From Streptococcus oralis (GTDB lineage: Bacteria > Bacillota > Bacilli > Lactobacillales > Streptococcaceae): 6,711 nucleotides of DNA. The stretch is taken from assembly GCA_905370255.1 (NCBI GenBank), contig CAJPKC010000064.1, forward strand, positions 1 through 6,711. Direction: 5' to 3'. Positions 6,209 through 6,711 of the stretch are shown here, one piece after another. A model generated the notes under the pieces. It was given only the letters and a program-made list of their open reading frames with translations. It searched no databases and was not told the origin of the DNA. The translations under genes were made by a program, and so were the position numbers. How positions within the stretch are numbered: the first letter of the stretch is position 1; every line of letters starts with the position of its first letter.

Positions 6209-6711
6209 TTATTTTACAAAGGCATTGATTTCAGCTTCGATATTAGCAATCTTAGCTTGTGAATCTTCGTTGCTTTCTCCAACAACGGCAATGTAGAACT
6301 TGATTTTTGGTTCAGTACCGGAAGGACGAACTGCAATCCATGAACCATCAGCAAGTGTGTATTTCAAGACATCACTTGGAGGAGTCGTCAAGGCTGTTAC
6401 AGTACCATCAGCGGCAGTGGATGTTTGTGCTTTGAAGTCTTCTACGACTGTGATTTCTGTTGCGTTCCATTCTTTTGGACCATTTTCACGGAATTTCGCC
6501 ATAATTGCTTTGATTTGCTCAGCTCCATCAACACCTGAAAGGGTAACAGAAATAGTCTTTTCAGCATAGTAGCCGTATTCTTTGTAGATTTCTTCGATAC
6601 CGTCTGCAAGAGTCAAACCACGTGAACGGTAGTAGGCAGCAAGTTCAGCAACGACAAGAACAGCTTGGATAGCATCTTTATCACGTACGAATGGTTTAAT
6701 CAAGTAACCGA
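6209..6711 (-). CDS. pgm: Phosphoglucomutase/phosphomannomutase, C-terminal 166 residues (cut by right edge)
   Basis: C-terminal part of an alpha-D-phosphohexomutase, which interconverts glucose 1-phosphate and glucose 6-phosphate through a phosphoserine enzyme and supplies UDP-glucose for capsule, glycolipid and other surface polymers in streptococci. The frame is open from the right edge; the first visible residues are GYLIKPFVRDKDA. A TTG within that stretch is an internal leucine, not a start. The end of domain 3 is followed by domain 4 with the phosphate-binding loop RPSGTEPK (6328-6305), and the protein closes with EINAFVK. The phosphoserine and metal-binding motifs would lie outside the window; family length is about 570 residues. 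The gene has its own terminator. The family is certain. Glucose versus mannose preference cannot be read from this piece, though streptococcal proteins of this type act as phosphoglucomutases. Confidence 0.93.
   Translation of the reverse strand, partial: GYLIKPFVRDKDAIQAVLVVAELAAYYRSRGLTLADGIEEIYKEYGYYAEKTISVTLSGVDGAEQIKAIMAKFRENGPKEWNATEITVVEDFKAQTSTAADGTVTALTTPPSDVLKYTLADGSWIAVRPSGTEPKIKFYIAVVGESNEDSQAKIANIEAEINAFVK

Noticed and set aside
6300..6569. Plus-strand open frame of 89 codons
   Set aside because: It is antisense to pgm, whose family motifs are unambiguous on the other strand.
6701..6703. TTG as a possible start of a short 164-residue protein
   Set aside because: The frame continues to the window edge through Gly-Tyr in a conserved Pgm stretch (GYLIKPFVRDKDA), so this is an internal leucine of a gene cut by the window.
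1..6711. Novel multi-gene system, mobile element or phage/defence island
   Set aside because: Every gene belongs to a familiar streptococcal housekeeping family, with no transposase, integrase, direct-repeat boundaries, repeat array or abrupt change in composition that I can see.

Overview
The window looks like core chromosome of a viridans-type Streptococcus, most likely from the mitis/sanguinis part of the genus. It is AT-rich, its promoters carry extended -10 elements (TGnTATAAT type), and all six genes are familiar streptococcal housekeeping genes. The VicR, VicK and VicX proteins read as very close relatives of the pneumococcal ones as I remember them. I see no mobile elements, CRISPR arrays, tRNA or rRNA genes. 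The species cannot be fixed by eye.

Layout from left to right. (1) On the minus strand, the first 488 codons of pepX (X-prolyl dipeptidyl aminopeptidase) run off the left edge. (2) A 170-base divergent intergenic region holds the pepX promoter and a strong mutY promoter, plus several short palindromes. (3) On the plus strand lies mutY (adenine DNA glycosylase), in a form without iron-sulfur cluster cysteines. (4) After 67 bases with a second extended -10 promoter comes the tightly packed vicR-vicK-vicX operon: response regulator, single-pass histidine kinase and YycJ-type metallo-hydrolase. It ends at a strong, apparently bidirectional hairpin terminator. (5) Convergent to it, on the minus strand, is a small thioredoxin-fold protein with a CPYC motif. 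(6) Also on the minus strand is the C-terminal end of a phosphoglucomutase/phosphomannomutase (pgm), closed by its own hairpin terminator and cut by the right edge.

Functionally, VicRK is the essential WalRK-type two-component system of Firmicutes that controls cell-wall hydrolase genes. VicX is its conserved operon partner. MutY, upstream, removes adenine paired with 8-oxoguanine. With no convincing terminator between mutY and vicR, some read-through from the mutY promoter into vicRKX is plausible. PepX (peptide nutrition) and Pgm (sugar-phosphate interconversion for cell-surface polysaccharide and glycolipid precursors) are metabolic neighbours with no obvious mechanistic link.

I found no previously undescribed multi-gene system. 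The points most worth a second look are in the mutY region: a perfect 6-3-6 palindrome in the spacer of its promoter, a predicted transcription start that falls on the ATG used here (possible leaderless mRNA), and the loss of all four iron-sulfur cysteines.
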